Shown: positions 14,901 to 22,793, counted from the first letter of the stretch. The stretch: DNA of 45,140 nucleotides from Bacteroidota bacterium (GCA_025360565.1 JANYBY010000061.1:1-45140), one strand, 5' to 3'. Notes: generated by a model from the letters alone, not told the origin. Numbers and translations are program-made.

Positions 14901-16404
14901 TTAGTAAACCATTGAACACTTTTTCTCTGAAGCTTCCGTTCATATCAATATTGGTGTAGTTGTAATTGTTGTAGGTAATATTCAGCAGGTGCCCTTCTAT
15001 TTCGGTATTAAGCGAATTAAGAGACACGCCTTTGCCCTTCAGCTGTGCGTCGAGCGTAAGGTTACTTAATCCTTTAACATCTGCAATTGCCCCCAAATTA
15101 AAGTTTTGTGTTTGTATTTTTCCTCTGTACTCGGTATCGTCAATTTTTTCACCTACCTTAACTCCAAGGTCGGTTTTAATTATGCCAAGTGCTGTAACAA
15201 ATTGTCCTTTGGTTGTAAAATCGTTCATAAACCCATCGAACCGCCCTTTATAGGAAATAGTGCCGAGTTGTTTTAATTGAATCGGAATCTCCAGTTTTTT
15301 TCCTTCGATAAAAGGGTAGTTTGGTATTTTAATCAGATCCTCATAGTTGGTGGCAATTTCTTTCGCGTCTATTTTCAAAAATCCTGTGGTAAGATTGGGA
15401 AGTCCGGTGAGAATTAAATTACCGTCAAAACGTGTAAATTTCCGGTATTTGAGTTTAAAATTACTTAAATGCAGATCAGTGATGTAGCCTTTTATTTTTC
15501 CCGATAAAAAAACAATTTCATCAAAGCCATTCAGCACATCCGCAAAAACCGAAATGTCGCTAAAATGAACGTGTGTATTGTCGAGTTGGGCATTCATTCT
15601 AATTTTATTGGCAAAATCCGAATAATCGCCCCAATCGTTATAACGAAAACTTACCGTGCCCTTAAGTATAGTAAGCGGGGTACGGAGGTATAATTTGTTA
15701 AGCACAAGCTCGCGGTAACTTATATGAGCAATGGTAGTTAAGTTGGTTATTTTAAAACCGCATTGTTCTTCGGTTCTTAAGCCTTTAATATTTGCCGCAA
15801 TGTTTTCACCGTCAATTTTAAGATTGGTTATTTTAGCGTATGTGTTCTTAAAAGCAATATTATTAAAATTCATATTGTGGCTAACGCGTTGGCTCTTATT
15901 TTCGTCCTTATAAATAAAAGCAAGGTTTTCAATAAAAATATCACCAAGCTTCACATCCCATGGTTTTTTAGTACTGCTATCAGTTACAGTTTCGCTGCTG
16001 AAATAATCGTAAATAAATTGATAATTAAGCGTTGAATCTTTGGGATAGGTGATGAGTTTAGCGGTAACATTATTCAGTGTGATTTTTTTTAAGGTCAAAT
16101 TCCGCTTCTCAATATCAAACTGTTTAATGTCCACTAAAATATCGCCCTTAAATAAAGTATCCTTGTGCAGATCCAATACAAAAATATTTTCAAGACTGGC
16201 CTTAGTAAAAAAATCGAGCTTTATTTTATCTACCGAAACGGTGGTCTTTAACTCATCGCTAAGATAACTACCAGCTTTTTTACCCAGCCAGGTTTGGAAA
16301 GAATGTGTTTGAATAGCAAAATACAAAAATGTGCCCAAAAGTAAAACCATTAGTATGAGAATACCAATGGTTTTAAACAATATTCTTGTAATTTTACGAA
16401 TCAT
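11932..16404 (-). CDS. tamB: TamB-like translocation/assembly module protein (DUF490)
   Basis: 1490 aa, close to typical TamB lengths. One N-terminal membrane helix (about 9-31, ILFKTIGILILMVLLLGTFL) anchors a very long beta-rich, low-complexity region built of repeating AsmA-like strands. It ends in the conserved C-terminal TamB domain (about 1030-1450; LGAEINIVTSYKQKA, FSFLLFRSFVTP, LNNYVGNLTGIKDLQLGVNY). TamB forms a periplasm-spanning hydrophobic groove linked to lipid transport and outer-membrane protein assembly. It is divergent from tsaD, 51 bases apart; a -7-like TATCTTTA on the minus strand (16424-16417) fits its promoter. No TamA/BamA partner gene is in the window. Confidence 0.9.
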   Translation of the reverse strand: MIRKITRILFKTIGILILMVLLLGTFLYFAIQTHSFQTWLGKKAGSYLSDELKTTVSVDKIKLDFFTKASLENIFVLDLHKDTLFKGDILVDIKQFDIEKRNLTLKKITLNNVTAKLITYPKDSTLNYQFIYDYFSSETVTDSSTKKPWDVKLGDIFIENLAFIYKDENKSQRVSHNMNFNNIAFKNTYAKITNLKIDGENIAANIKGLRTEEQCGFKITNLTTIAHISYRELVLNKLYLRTPLTILKGTVSFRYNDWGDYSDFANKIRMNAQLDNTHVHFSDISVFADVLNGFDEIVFLSGKIKGYITDLHLSNFKLKYRKFTRFDGNLILTGLPNLTTGFLKIDAKEIATNYEDLIKIPNYPFIEGKKLEIPIQLKQLGTISYKGRFDGFMNDFTTKGQFVTALGIIKTDLGVKVGEKIDDTEYRGKIQTQNFNLGAIADVKGLSNLTLDAQLKGKGVSLNSLNTEIEGHLLNITYNNYNYTNIDMNGSFREKVFNGLLISKDPNANFDFNGNISFKNKIPEMDFISTINKINLKKLNFTKDEATISTQILITLKGNNLNNISGTLNFDDTHYKNSEKEFKFSTLDLNLNQSEIDKKIVLNSNYFNLTADGRFNLTNIPAAFNQFLSSYYPAFFTKNKGKVVYTDAFKFKLNVKKFNVFSELFVKALMVSPNTVLTGDFDASKNLFNINLRSDTVKFASVKLYNNTIESFSQKDKINLVFKGSGIQVTDSIRLENYFMYLVSKDQNTKYNLEWNNKVAPNNSGKIAGKISFVNSQATLNLDDFFITAKDSTWKLAITNPAVFDTSGNINVNPLLFVSRNQSIGIAGILSDKPNSNLGVVIDRVLLAQFNPILKAIKLNLQGTLNGSVTVFNSKTFATGSDLTFSDFKLNDNTLGTVVLKTNYNALEKNIFLDGYTSLGLPDMNGNQTKNISFKGNYFLDKKEESIDIDFKAEPANLKLLGPLLEGIVTINSGLITGAGKIHGTSDNIKIDGKLKLFASEIKVDYTNVTYNITGDLEIMPDQIRFVDLLLREKSLGLKAVPQGTVNGNIFHNNFKRMQLDYDISYKNMMVLNTTEKENKTFYGKLYGTGKIGLWGFLNNIYMSVDNKMDKRSKFYFPLDGPSDVEESDFIHFVKKDTLKNKKAESITGFNLEMIIHANPNMTAQIILDKKTGDVLNVSGVGDLTLKINTLGKFEMIGDYYISNGDYRFTLENVINKKFDIDGGSSISWSGDPLGAEINIVTSYKQKASVAVLLNDTTAAYKGRFPVDCKLKISGKLFAPNIDFGIEVPTVDATAKARIANVLSDEAELNRQVFSFLLFRSFVTPQIYSSSGGGVTAGSAAANTGSEMLSNQVSSFLNNYVGNLTGIKDLQLGVNYRPGSQTSGDAVDLALSKQLFNNKVSIDGNFGVNGNNANRNSSGIIDVNIEYKITDDGRYRLKGFNQSNDNAQMVAKGGPFTQGIGVFYREEFETFTQLFSRYIKRLKKKGKNQN

Positions 16405-16455
16405 TTAGCCTTGCTATAAAGATAAGCCAAAAAAAGGCTTTAACTATTTAAAAAA

Positions 16456-17517
16456 ATGCAAAAAGCAAACACGTATATCTTAGCAATAGAAAGCAGCTGC
16501 GACGATACGTCTTGCGCAATATTAAATAACAATGTTGTACTTGCAAATATCACAGCGAATCAAAGCGTACATGAACAGTATGGTGGTGTAATACCGGAGT
16601 TGGCAAGCCGCGACCATCAAAAAAATATTGTTCCGGTGGTTGATGCGGCCCTAAAAAAAGCGGGCGTTAAATTATCACAAATTAACGCGATTGCGGTTAC
16701 TGTTGGCCCGGGTTTAATGGGCAGTTTATTGGTTGGTTTAACTTTTGCAAAATCTTTGGCACTCGCTTTAAAAATTCCGCTCATCGAGGTAAATCATATG
16801 CAAGCGCATATATTGGCGCACTTTATTAAAGAGGCTGGAGACAAGACAGAAGAGGCGCAAGACAATGAACAAATTAATTTTCCCCAATTTCCATTTCTTT
16901 GTCTAACAGTTAGTGGAGGACATACACAATTGGTAAAAATTAAGGGGCATTTAGAATTTGAATTATTGGGACAAACAATAGATGATGCGGTGGGCGAAGC
17001 TTTTGATAAAGCAGCGAAAGTAATTGGGTTACCATATCCGGGCGGACCGCTGATTGATAAATACGCGAAGGCAGGAAATAAAAATAAATTTAAATTTGCC
17101 GAAAGCAATGTGGCGGGCCTCGACTACAGTTTTAGTGGAATAAAAACTTCTTTTTTATATTTTATACAAAACGAAACTTTAAAGAATAAAAATTTTGTTG
17201 CAGAGAACTTAAACGATATTTGCGCTTCTTACCAAAGCCATTTAATAAAAGTGCTTCTTAAAAAAGTGAAACTTGCTCTCAAACAAACAGGTATAAAGCA
17301 ATTGGCAGTTGCCGGTGGAGTTTCGGCAAATAGTTTACTGAGAGAAGAAATTAAAAATATGGAAAAAGAAATTAACGTAAAAACATTTATCCCTCCGTTT
17401 GAATACTGCACAGATAACGCTGCCATGATAGGCATAGCGGGGTATTACAAATTTTTGCAGGGACAATTTTCTCAGGTTTCTGTTGTTCCGCAGGTAAGGA
17501 TGGAAACGGGGAGCTGA
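16456..17517 (+). CDS. tsaD: tRNA N6-adenosine threonylcarbamoyltransferase TsaD
   Basis: 353 aa of the Kae1/TsaD/YgjD family (ASKHA fold). It begins ILAIESSCDDTSCAI and has the metal-binding HMQAH at 114-118 (H114, H118), the SGGHTQL segment at about 154-160, DDAVGEAFDKAAK and the C-terminal VAGGVSANSLLR with CTDNAAMIG. It transfers the threonylcarbamoyl group to A37 of ANN-decoding tRNAs in the cytoplasm together with TsaB/TsaE. The acidic insert near 130-142 (EAGDKTEEAQDNEQ) is a mild local expansion. The gene is alone on its strand and is followed by a repeat-rich gap. Confidence 0.96.
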   Translation: MQKANTYILAIESSCDDTSCAILNNNVVLANITANQSVHEQYGGVIPELASRDHQKNIVPVVDAALKKAGVKLSQINAIAVTVGPGLMGSLLVGLTFAKSLALALKIPLIEVNHMQAHILAHFIKEAGDKTEEAQDNEQINFPQFPFLCLTVSGGHTQLVKIKGHLEFELLGQTIDDAVGEAFDKAAKVIGLPYPGGPLIDKYAKAGNKNKFKFAESNVAGLDYSFSGIKTSFLYFIQNETLKNKNFVAENLNDICASYQSHLIKVLLKKVKLALKQTGIKQLAVAGGVSANSLLREEIKNMEKEINVKTFIPPFEYCTDNAAMIGIAGYYKFLQGQFSQVSVVPQVRMETGS

Positions 17518-17570
17518 TGTACGGATTAGCTGGCACACAAAGCCCGTTCGCGCCGATTTGTAATCACGAT

Positions 17571-17713
17571 TGTACGAAACATTTAAAATATATATCGTGC
17601 CTACGGCACACAATTGTTTATTCTATTTGTCTTCTACTCATATTAGGCTCCGATGGAGCCTCATTCTGAAATTAAACTGTACCGAGAAGAGTGAAACATT
17701 TTTGTTTCGTACA
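17571..17713. repeat. 143-bp MITE-like element with 11-bp terminal inverted repeats
   Basis: Ends are TGTACGAAACA (17571-17581) and TGTTTCGTACA (17703-17713), perfect inverted repeats. Inside are two short palindromes, GTGCC-tac-GGCAC and GGCTCC-gat-GGAGCC. Just outside, GATTTGTAATC occurs as a direct repeat (17555-17565 and 17719-17729). No transposase. Confidence 0.55.
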
Positions 17714-17718
17714 CTCCT

Positions 17719-17852
17719 GATTTGTAATCCGTGCGCGAAAATTTTTACCGCACTGTTTTGCGCTTATATGGGTGGACGTTTAACAAAATTAATAAATAAT
17801 TCTTATTTTTTTTTAGCACGGATTACCTTACACGCACTGCCACTCACAAATC
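17719..17852. repeat. Second inverted-repeat element adjoining the MITE-like element
   Basis: GTAATCCGTGC (17724-17734) is matched exactly by inverted GCACGGATTAC (17816-17826), and the outer GATTTG (17719-17724) by CAAATC (17847-17852). The interior is non-coding. Confidence 0.5.
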
Positions 17853-18012
17853 AGCGCTAATTGGTTGGATGCTTGAGTACTGTTACGCAAAACATTGATA
17901 ATACTGAAAGAAGTATTGTTTTATAGACTAAATCTGATCTAAAATAAAGGTAATAAAAAATGGGAAACCATAGGAATCCCATCAATAATAACTGATTTTC
18001 TAAACGAAAAAA

Positions 18013-18156
18013 TTAAGCCGCTTTGCGGTGCTTTTTTTCTTTTAATTTTACTTTTACTTGTTCTATAAATTCAACAAGCTCTTGCTTTTCCTTTTTAGTT
18101 AGCCTTGTGTTATCAACATAAAGGTCTACCTCTTTTGATACTCTACGTAGTTTCAT
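18013..18156 (-). CDS. 47-aa basic protein, second gene of a two-gene cassette
   Basis: MKLRRVSKEVDLYVDNTRLT ... ending KVKLKEKKHRKAA; highly charged, Lys-rich, predicted helical in the middle (TKKEKQELVEFIEQVKVKL). Its ATG immediately follows the TAA of the GNAT-like gene (TAAATG), so translation is probably coupled. A hairpin with a T-tract overlaps its end. I do not recognise a family. The tight coupling to a GNAT-fold protein and its small size are compatible with an antitoxin or accessory partner, but nothing in the sequence proves this. Confidence 0.6.
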   Translation of the reverse strand: MKLRRVSKEVDLYVDNTRLTKKEKQELVEFIEQVKVKLKEKKHRKAA

Positions 18157-18669
18157 TTATTTATTTTTAAAATATTGGTTTATTAATTTTAGTGACTCAT
18201 TACTTCCTATATACATTCTTTGACCAAGCGCAACTTCAGCACCTAATGCTTTTTTGTAATATTCCTTTAAAGCAGTTTTTGCTTTAAAGGAAACATAACC
18301 GCCAAATCCCATGTCAAAAGAAAGTTTACAGGCATAAGCAAACAAATTTCCACCAACACCTTCGTATAATTTTTGTTTGCCCCTGTTAAAGTTTGCATTT
18401 TCAACTAGGTGGACAAATATAAAATTAGAATCGATTTCGTAAGAAATTAAGCCTTGAACAATATTTTTGTTTTCAGTTGTAGTCATCTTGAGAACTTTAC
18501 TTTTTTTATCTTTAATCTCAAAACTCCAATCAAACAACCAATCCTTCTTATTAATTTCCTTACCAGTTACTTTACTAAACTCTGTTTCAAATACCTCGCC
18601 TGAAATAACATTAATAATTGAATTTGTTAGCCTATCAATTTCTATATCAATGCCTTTTTTGCGCCCCAT
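18157..18669 (-). CDS. GNAT-fold-like protein of unknown function, first gene of a two-gene cassette
   Basis: 170 aa from the preferred start (MGRKKGIDIEIDRL). The open frame extends upstream to an ATG at 18735, but a -7 promoter box (18681-18688) lies between the two, so the shorter form is chosen. The C-terminal half has the look of a small acyltransferase (GNAT) fold: IVQGLISYEI (strand), YEGVGGNLFAYACKLSFDMG (loop and helix in the acetyl-CoA position) and ALKEYYKKALGAEVALGQRMYI. I recall similar proteins scattered in mobile or accessory regions of other bacteria, usually unannotated. The gene overlaps no neighbour and is followed directly by a 47-aa gene. Substrate unknown; toxin-like acetylation or another acyl transfer is speculation. 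Confidence 0.65.
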   Translation of the reverse strand: MGRKKGIDIEIDRLTNSIINVISGEVFETEFSKVTGKEINKKDWLFDWSFEIKDKKSKVLKMTTTENKNIVQGLISYEIDSNFIFVHLVENANFNRGKQKLYEGVGGNLFAYACKLSFDMGFGGYVSFKAKTALKEYYKKALGAEVALGQRMYIGSNESLKLINQYFKNK

Positions 18670-18680
18670 ATTTATAATTA

Positions 18681-18688
18681 CAAATATA
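18681..18688 (-). promoter_or_regulatory. -7 promoter box of the GNAT-like/47-aa cassette
   Basis: On the minus strand TATATTTG matches TAnnTTTG exactly and ends 12 bases before the ATG at 18669. No TTTG stands at the ideal -33 distance. The box argues against the upstream ATG at 18735. Confidence 0.55.
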
Positions 18689-18735
18689 CAAAAAAAAGCC
18701 GAATTTTTTGTTGTTTTTGCCTTAGCGAAAACCAT

Positions 18736-18881
18736 TTATTCATCAACTCCCTCTGCTAATCTATTGATGTTTGGCGGTTTTTAATCCGAAAGCAAAGTAT
18801 TGCCTGCTTGCCATATTTAAAAATAACTTTTGAAACTTCTATCCCCCCTTTTTATTAAGACCTTGTTAAACCTTAATGTGT
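18736..18881. other. Non-coding stretch upstream of the cassette
   Basis: A/T-rich, no supported gene. It contains the inverted pair CATCAA/TTGATG (18741-18746 and 18764-18769) around CTCCCTCTGCTAATCTA, of unknown meaning. Confidence 0.4.
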
Positions 18882-18989
18882 TTATAACCCCACTATTACG
18901 CCAATTGTCATAAAAAAAAATATACTGGCAGGTAAAATGGTTCCTTTTGAAATTTCTCCATAAGCGCCAGTTTGCTTTATGGATTTCAT
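18882..18989 (-). CDS. Possible 35-aa single-helix membrane protein
   Basis: MKSIKQTGAYGEISK followed by GTILPASIFFFMTIGVIVGL and a stop: a short basic N-terminus and one C-terminal membrane helix of about 20 residues. A perfect -7 box (18996-19003) lies 6 bases before the ATG. The frame stays open about 30 codons further upstream, through the terminator of the protease gene, so it could instead be the remnant C-terminus of a larger membrane protein. No family recognised. It lies between the protease gene and the GNAT-like cassette. Confidence 0.4.
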   Translation of the reverse strand: MKSIKQTGAYGEISKGTILPASIFFFMTIGVIVGL

Positions 18990-18995
18990 TGTCTG

Positions 18996-19003
18996 CAAAA
19001 ATA
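18996..19003 (-). promoter_or_regulatory. -7 promoter box upstream of the 35-aa ORF
   Basis: Minus-strand TATTTTTG fits TAnnTTTG exactly; the start codon would be almost at the transcription start. Confidence 0.4.
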
Positions 19004-19031
19004 CCTTATCCGCACCAATAGTTTTTCTGTC

Positions 19032-19065
19032 AAAAAAGGCCCGACAAATTCTGCCGAGCCTTTTT
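19032..19065 (-). terminator. Intrinsic terminator of the subtilisin-like protease gene
   Basis: Minus-strand stem GGCTCGGCA/TGTCGGGCC (two G-U wobbles that exist only on this strand) flanked by A- and T-runs (19032-19037 and 19061-19065), starting 18 bases after the stop codon. Confidence 0.75.
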
Positions 19066-19082
19066 AAATTAATTAAAACTAA

Positions 19083-22000
19083 TTATTCAATAACTAATTT
19101 CTTCCTTAGTTTTTCGTTTCCAAGATCTACAACAATGGTATAAAGCCCTTTTGCAAACTCGGTGGTTTGTATAAAGGCCATGTTTTGGTTAATTGCTTTT
19201 TCTAAAATTAATTGTCCAAGGCTGTTGTAAATTGTATAGCCAAAAGTTAACCCTTGCCCTTCAATCCTTACAAATTCATGTGCAGGATTCGGGTAAATGG
19301 TAAGTGCTTTTATATTTTGGTTTTGTTGTGTTTTAATTCCTGTTGGAACTGAACCAACACCGATACAAATGGTATCTTGTTTCTGACAGCCGTTCCCGCC
19401 TGTAACAATCACAGTATAACAACCATCAGTGGCGCCGTTAACAATACTTTGTGTACCGCCCGCAGGTAACCACTGATAAGTGTAAGGGCCAACTCCTGCT
19501 GTAACAGTAACAGCGGCTATCCCGTCAGGACAGCCAGCGCATGATGCGTTTGTCATTGTCATAACAGTACCGGGTAATGGTTTTATAAACACATTCATTA
19601 GACTGCTGGTAGCACAACCACCCGCGGCAGATCCGGTGACAGTGTAAGTTGTATTAACAACAGGGTTAACTGTTATCGAGTTTGCTACAACCGTTGGGGT
19701 TGCCCAGGTAAATGAACTATAAGATCCACTCGCTGTTAATGTAGTTGTTTGCCCTAAACAAATAGAAACGGAAGGACTAGCACTTAAATTAATTGAAGGC
19801 GTTGCAACAACAGAAATTGTAATAGCGGTTGTTCCTGTACAGGCGCCGTTTGAACCAACAATTGAAAAAGTAATGTTGGAAGTTGGGGTTGTTACTATTG
19901 GATTAGCGTTAGAGTTATTACTCCATGTATAATTTACCGCCCCGCTTGCCGTTAAAGTACTGGCACCGCCCGAACAAACTGTTGCCTGACTAGGTGAAAC
20001 AAATATAGCAAGCATAGTACCAATAGTTACGCTCACCGTATTTGTATTTGTACAACCTAATAAATTTCCTGTAACAGTATAAACTGTATTTGATGGTGGG
20101 CTTACCAATAATGGATTACCGTTAAAGCCGTTGCTCCACGAATACGTACCGGCCCCGCCCGCTGTAATAGTTGCCTGCCCTCCCGCGCAAATAGTTTGAT
20201 TATTAACCGCTATGGTAGGGGTGGAATTCATTGTAAGCGTTTTTGTAACTGCAATAGAAGTAGTTCCGTTAAACGCTGTTTGAATAGCCGTATAAGTTCC
20301 GCCTGCGCTATAGGTAACGACGGGATTGCTTAGAGTGGAAGTGTTTGGTGATGCTCCGGGTAAACTCCACGAATAGGATGCCGCGCCTGTTGTAGTGTTT
20401 GTAAATGTTACCGAAGTGCCTGGGCAAACCGCCGCGGGCACGTTAAAGTTTGCAGTTGGTGCAGGGAAAAATAAATTAATATTATCTACATAAATTCCCT
20501 GTCCAAAATGCCCGTGATTAACAAACTTGAAACTTACATTTCCTTGTCCAGCTGTTGCACCTGTAATATTTACACTATCTTTTGTCCACTGTCCGGCCGT
20601 AGGTACAAATAATGCAAACTGGGTTCCGGTTGCAGTTGCTAACGGAACGCCACCGTTAAAGTAAATTTGGTTCCAAGTGGCTCCGCAATTCGTACTCAGA
20701 TTAACTTCAAGTGAATCTGATTCTACAGGATCAAGGAATTGATAGGCGTGATCCCATCTTATATGCGCAACTGCCACGTTGGTAAAAGTATATCTTGGCG
20801 TTCGCATTTCATCACGGTCTCCCTGCACATCCTGACTTGCATTATCAAATAAGGCCGATGCTCCCGGTACAGTAAATCCACCAACAGCGGTTGTACGCTG
20901 CCAGTATATCGGATCATAGCTGTCTTGCTGCCATCCCGCAGGCAAAAACGCTGCTGCCTGAAAACCCTCATTTAAATTTAAAGGACCTGCATTTGCCACA
21001 TTAATATAAGTAAGTTTAGTTATTGCATTTGTTCCGTTAGGTGTTGTAATGCTCATGCGAACCGAATAAGTTCCGGGAGCAGCCCATTGAACAACCGGTG
21101 CGGAAGAACTTGATGTAGCAGGAATTCCCGCTTGAAATGTCCAGCTCCATGCCGGTACCGGAAATAAATATAAAGAACTATCGGTAAATTTCACAGGTGT
21201 GTTCGGACAGGTAATTCTATCCATTGCAAAAAAGTTTGCAACCGGCGGAGTAGTTGAAAAAGAAGCCGCGCAATTCATCGCGGCAGCGGCATCAATTCTT
21301 CCCGCGCCTAATTGAAGACCGGTAGAATAACTTGCATTTCCGGCAAGCGTATATATATTAGCGGCTGTTGATGAGATACAATTTAAAACATTTTGAGGTG
21401 TCATGTACGGACATTTAGAAAGCATTAATCCGCATAAGCCCGCCACAATTGGCGTTGCCATTGAGGTGCCGTCAAAAAAAGCGTATCCCGTTGGAACCGT
21501 ACTATATATTTGATTTCCCGGAGACATGATGTCTACCCATTGATTTCCGGGTGTTCCGTAATTGGAAAAACTTGATTTTACATTTACTGTTTCGCCTGCA
21601 AGACCGTTAATACCGGTACCACAAGCTGCAACGCAATACACATTGTTATATGCTCCAGGATAATGCGGGGCATTGCTGTTATTGTTTCCGGCTGCAATAA
21701 CAAGAATACAACCTTTGTTCCAAGCGTAAGTAATTACATTTTGTTCTGTTTGCGCAAATGTAGCACCTCCCCATGAACAAGAAATAACACGCGCTTTTGC
21801 TTTTACGGCATAAATAATTCCGCCATAACCATTGTAAATTGAACTAACTGAACCGGTATTAGGCGTACATTTTACAGGAATAATTTTAATATTCCATCCA
21901 ATAGAGGCAATACCCAATCCATTATTATTAACCCCGCCTGCATCACCTGCGCAATGTGTACCGTGGTCCATAGCGTTGTTTGTTGGAATTGGATCGTTAT

Positions 22001-22622
22001 CGTAATCCGCCACATCGTAACCGTGAATATCATCAATATATCCGTTCGCGTCATCGTCAACCCCTGCAACACCTCCAAACTCAGCCATATTAGTATAAGT
22101 GTTTGCCGCTAAATCGGCGTGATTCCACTTAACCGCGTTATCAACAATAGCAACTGTAATATTAGAGTTTCCGTTAAATACATTCCAAGCTGCCGGCGCG
22201 TTTATCTGGTTAAGATAAGCCATTGATACATTATTAAGATCATTAGGAGTAACATCTGTGCTCATAACCGGAACTTTTTCAGCGTATTCAACACCGTATA
22301 CTTTTGATATTTCATTTACAAATTCGTTTACTTTATTTATTTGGTTAAACTCAAATTTTACAACAAACGGTAAATTCGCATCATCGTCGGCCTGGTAAAA
22401 AGGCTTGTAAGCCTTGGTTACACCGTACTTGCTTAATACCTCGCTAACAGTTGATAATTTATTAAGAGGAATGTTGTTAGGGTTCTCCCTCGATGCTTGT
22501 TTTAAAGCCCATGGAATAAATTTAACGTAAACTACGCCATCAACGTAATCTCTGAATACGGTTTGACCGATCAATAAATTTGTTGCAAAACAAATAATAA
22601 GGGTGGATAGAATTTTCTTCAT
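19083..22622 (-). CDS. Secreted S8 subtilisin-like serine protease with PKD/Ig-like domains and T9SS sorting domain
   Basis: 1179 aa. Signal peptide (1-20, ending LLIGQ) and an inhibitor-like propeptide (to about 120). The S8 catalytic domain (about 135-460) has D161 (VAIVDNAVKWNH), H223 (DHGTHCAG), oxyanion AAGNNN (about 311-316) and S387 (GTSMATP). A PKD-like module follows (about 470-550), then a jelly-roll-like domain (EGFQAAAFLPAGWQQDSYDP, about 560-730). At least three Ig/PKD modules with Cys pairs and a short SprB-like CxGCPDG segment follow. The C-terminal T9SS domain reads IYPNPAHEFVRI ... FAKGLYTIVV ... KKLVIE. Expected outside the cell as a surface-bound or released protease. All three catalytic residues are present. 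A -7-like TATATTTT lies on the minus strand at 22652-22645, with TTTG 17 bases further upstream. Confidence 0.93.
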   Translation of the reverse strand: MKKILSTLIICFATNLLIGQTVFRDYVDGVVYVKFIPWALKQASRENPNNIPLNKLSTVSEVLSKYGVTKAYKPFYQADDDANLPFVVKFEFNQINKVNEFVNEISKVYGVEYAEKVPVMSTDVTPNDLNNVSMAYLNQINAPAAWNVFNGNSNITVAIVDNAVKWNHADLAANTYTNMAEFGGVAGVDDDANGYIDDIHGYDVADYDNDPIPTNNAMDHGTHCAGDAGGVNNNGLGIASIGWNIKIIPVKCTPNTGSVSSIYNGYGGIIYAVKAKARVISCSWGGATFAQTEQNVITYAWNKGCILVIAAGNNNSNAPHYPGAYNNVYCVAACGTGINGLAGETVNVKSSFSNYGTPGNQWVDIMSPGNQIYSTVPTGYAFFDGTSMATPIVAGLCGLMLSKCPYMTPQNVLNCISSTAANIYTLAGNASYSTGLQLGAGRIDAAAAMNCAASFSTTPPVANFFAMDRITCPNTPVKFTDSSLYLFPVPAWSWTFQAGIPATSSSSAPVVQWAAPGTYSVRMSITTPNGTNAITKLTYINVANAGPLNLNEGFQAAAFLPAGWQQDSYDPIYWQRTTAVGGFTVPGASALFDNASQDVQGDRDEMRTPRYTFTNVAVAHIRWDHAYQFLDPVESDSLEVNLSTNCGATWNQIYFNGGVPLATATGTQFALFVPTAGQWTKDSVNITGATAGQGNVSFKFVNHGHFGQGIYVDNINLFFPAPTANFNVPAAVCPGTSVTFTNTTTGAASYSWSLPGASPNTSTLSNPVVTYSAGGTYTAIQTAFNGTTSIAVTKTLTMNSTPTIAVNNQTICAGGQATITAGGAGTYSWSNGFNGNPLLVSPPSNTVYTVTGNLLGCTNTNTVSVTIGTMLAIFVSPSQATVCSGGASTLTASGAVNYTWSNNSNANPIVTTPTSNITFSIVGSNGACTGTTAITISVVATPSINLSASPSVSICLGQTTTLTASGSYSSFTWATPTVVANSITVNPVVNTTYTVTGSAAGGCATSSLMNVFIKPLPGTVMTMTNASCAGCPDGIAAVTVTAGVGPYTYQWLPAGGTQSIVNGATDGCYTVIVTGGNGCQKQDTICIGVGSVPTGIKTQQNQNIKALTIYPNPAHEFVRIEGQGLTFGYTIYNSLGQLILEKAINQNMAFIQTTEFAKGLYTIVVDLGNEKLRKKLVIE

Positions 22623-22644
22623 TTTTAGTGTTGTTAATTAGATA

Positions 22645-22673
22645 AAAATATAAAAATTTTGTGAAAATCCAAA
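22645..22673 (-). promoter_or_regulatory. Probable promoter of the protease gene
   Basis: Minus-strand TTTG (22673-22670), 17-base spacer, TATATTTT (22652-22645; one mismatch to TAnnTTTG). Predicted leader about 18 nt. The spacer is slightly short. Confidence 0.4.
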
Positions 22674-22793
22674 ATAATTTGTCGAAAATCGGTGTAAACA
22701 TCGAAGAAATCCCATTGTTAAAATTTAGTGAAAGATTTAGGTCAATTTAAATGATCGGTAAACGACTTTTTTTTAAAAAACCGGTAAATTCTG

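Larger units (their letters stand above)
17518..18012. other. Repeat-rich gene-free stretch after tsaD
   Basis: No supported gene. It contains a 143-bp element with 11-bp terminal inverted repeats (17571-17713) and an adjoining inverted repeat (17719-17852), described separately. The remainder (17880-18012) is plain A/T-rich sequence, with a small hairpin AAGCCGCtttGCGGTGCTTTTTTT (18015-18038) near the 3' end of the 47-aa gene. Confidence 0.6.

Noticed and set aside
17570..17860. 96-aa plus-strand ORF after tsaD
   Set aside because: It runs through two palindromic repeat elements, its composition is not protein-like, and it has no promoter box or start signal.
18670..18735. N-terminal extension of the GNAT-like protein (22 residues)
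   Set aside because: A consensus -7 promoter box lies inside it and the MGRKKG start looks natural.
18741..18769. Integron attC-like site near the GNAT-like cassette
   Set aside because: The CATCAA/TTGATG pair is only 6 bp, no matched GTTRRRY/RYYYAAC core boxes flank the cassette, and no integrase is in the window.
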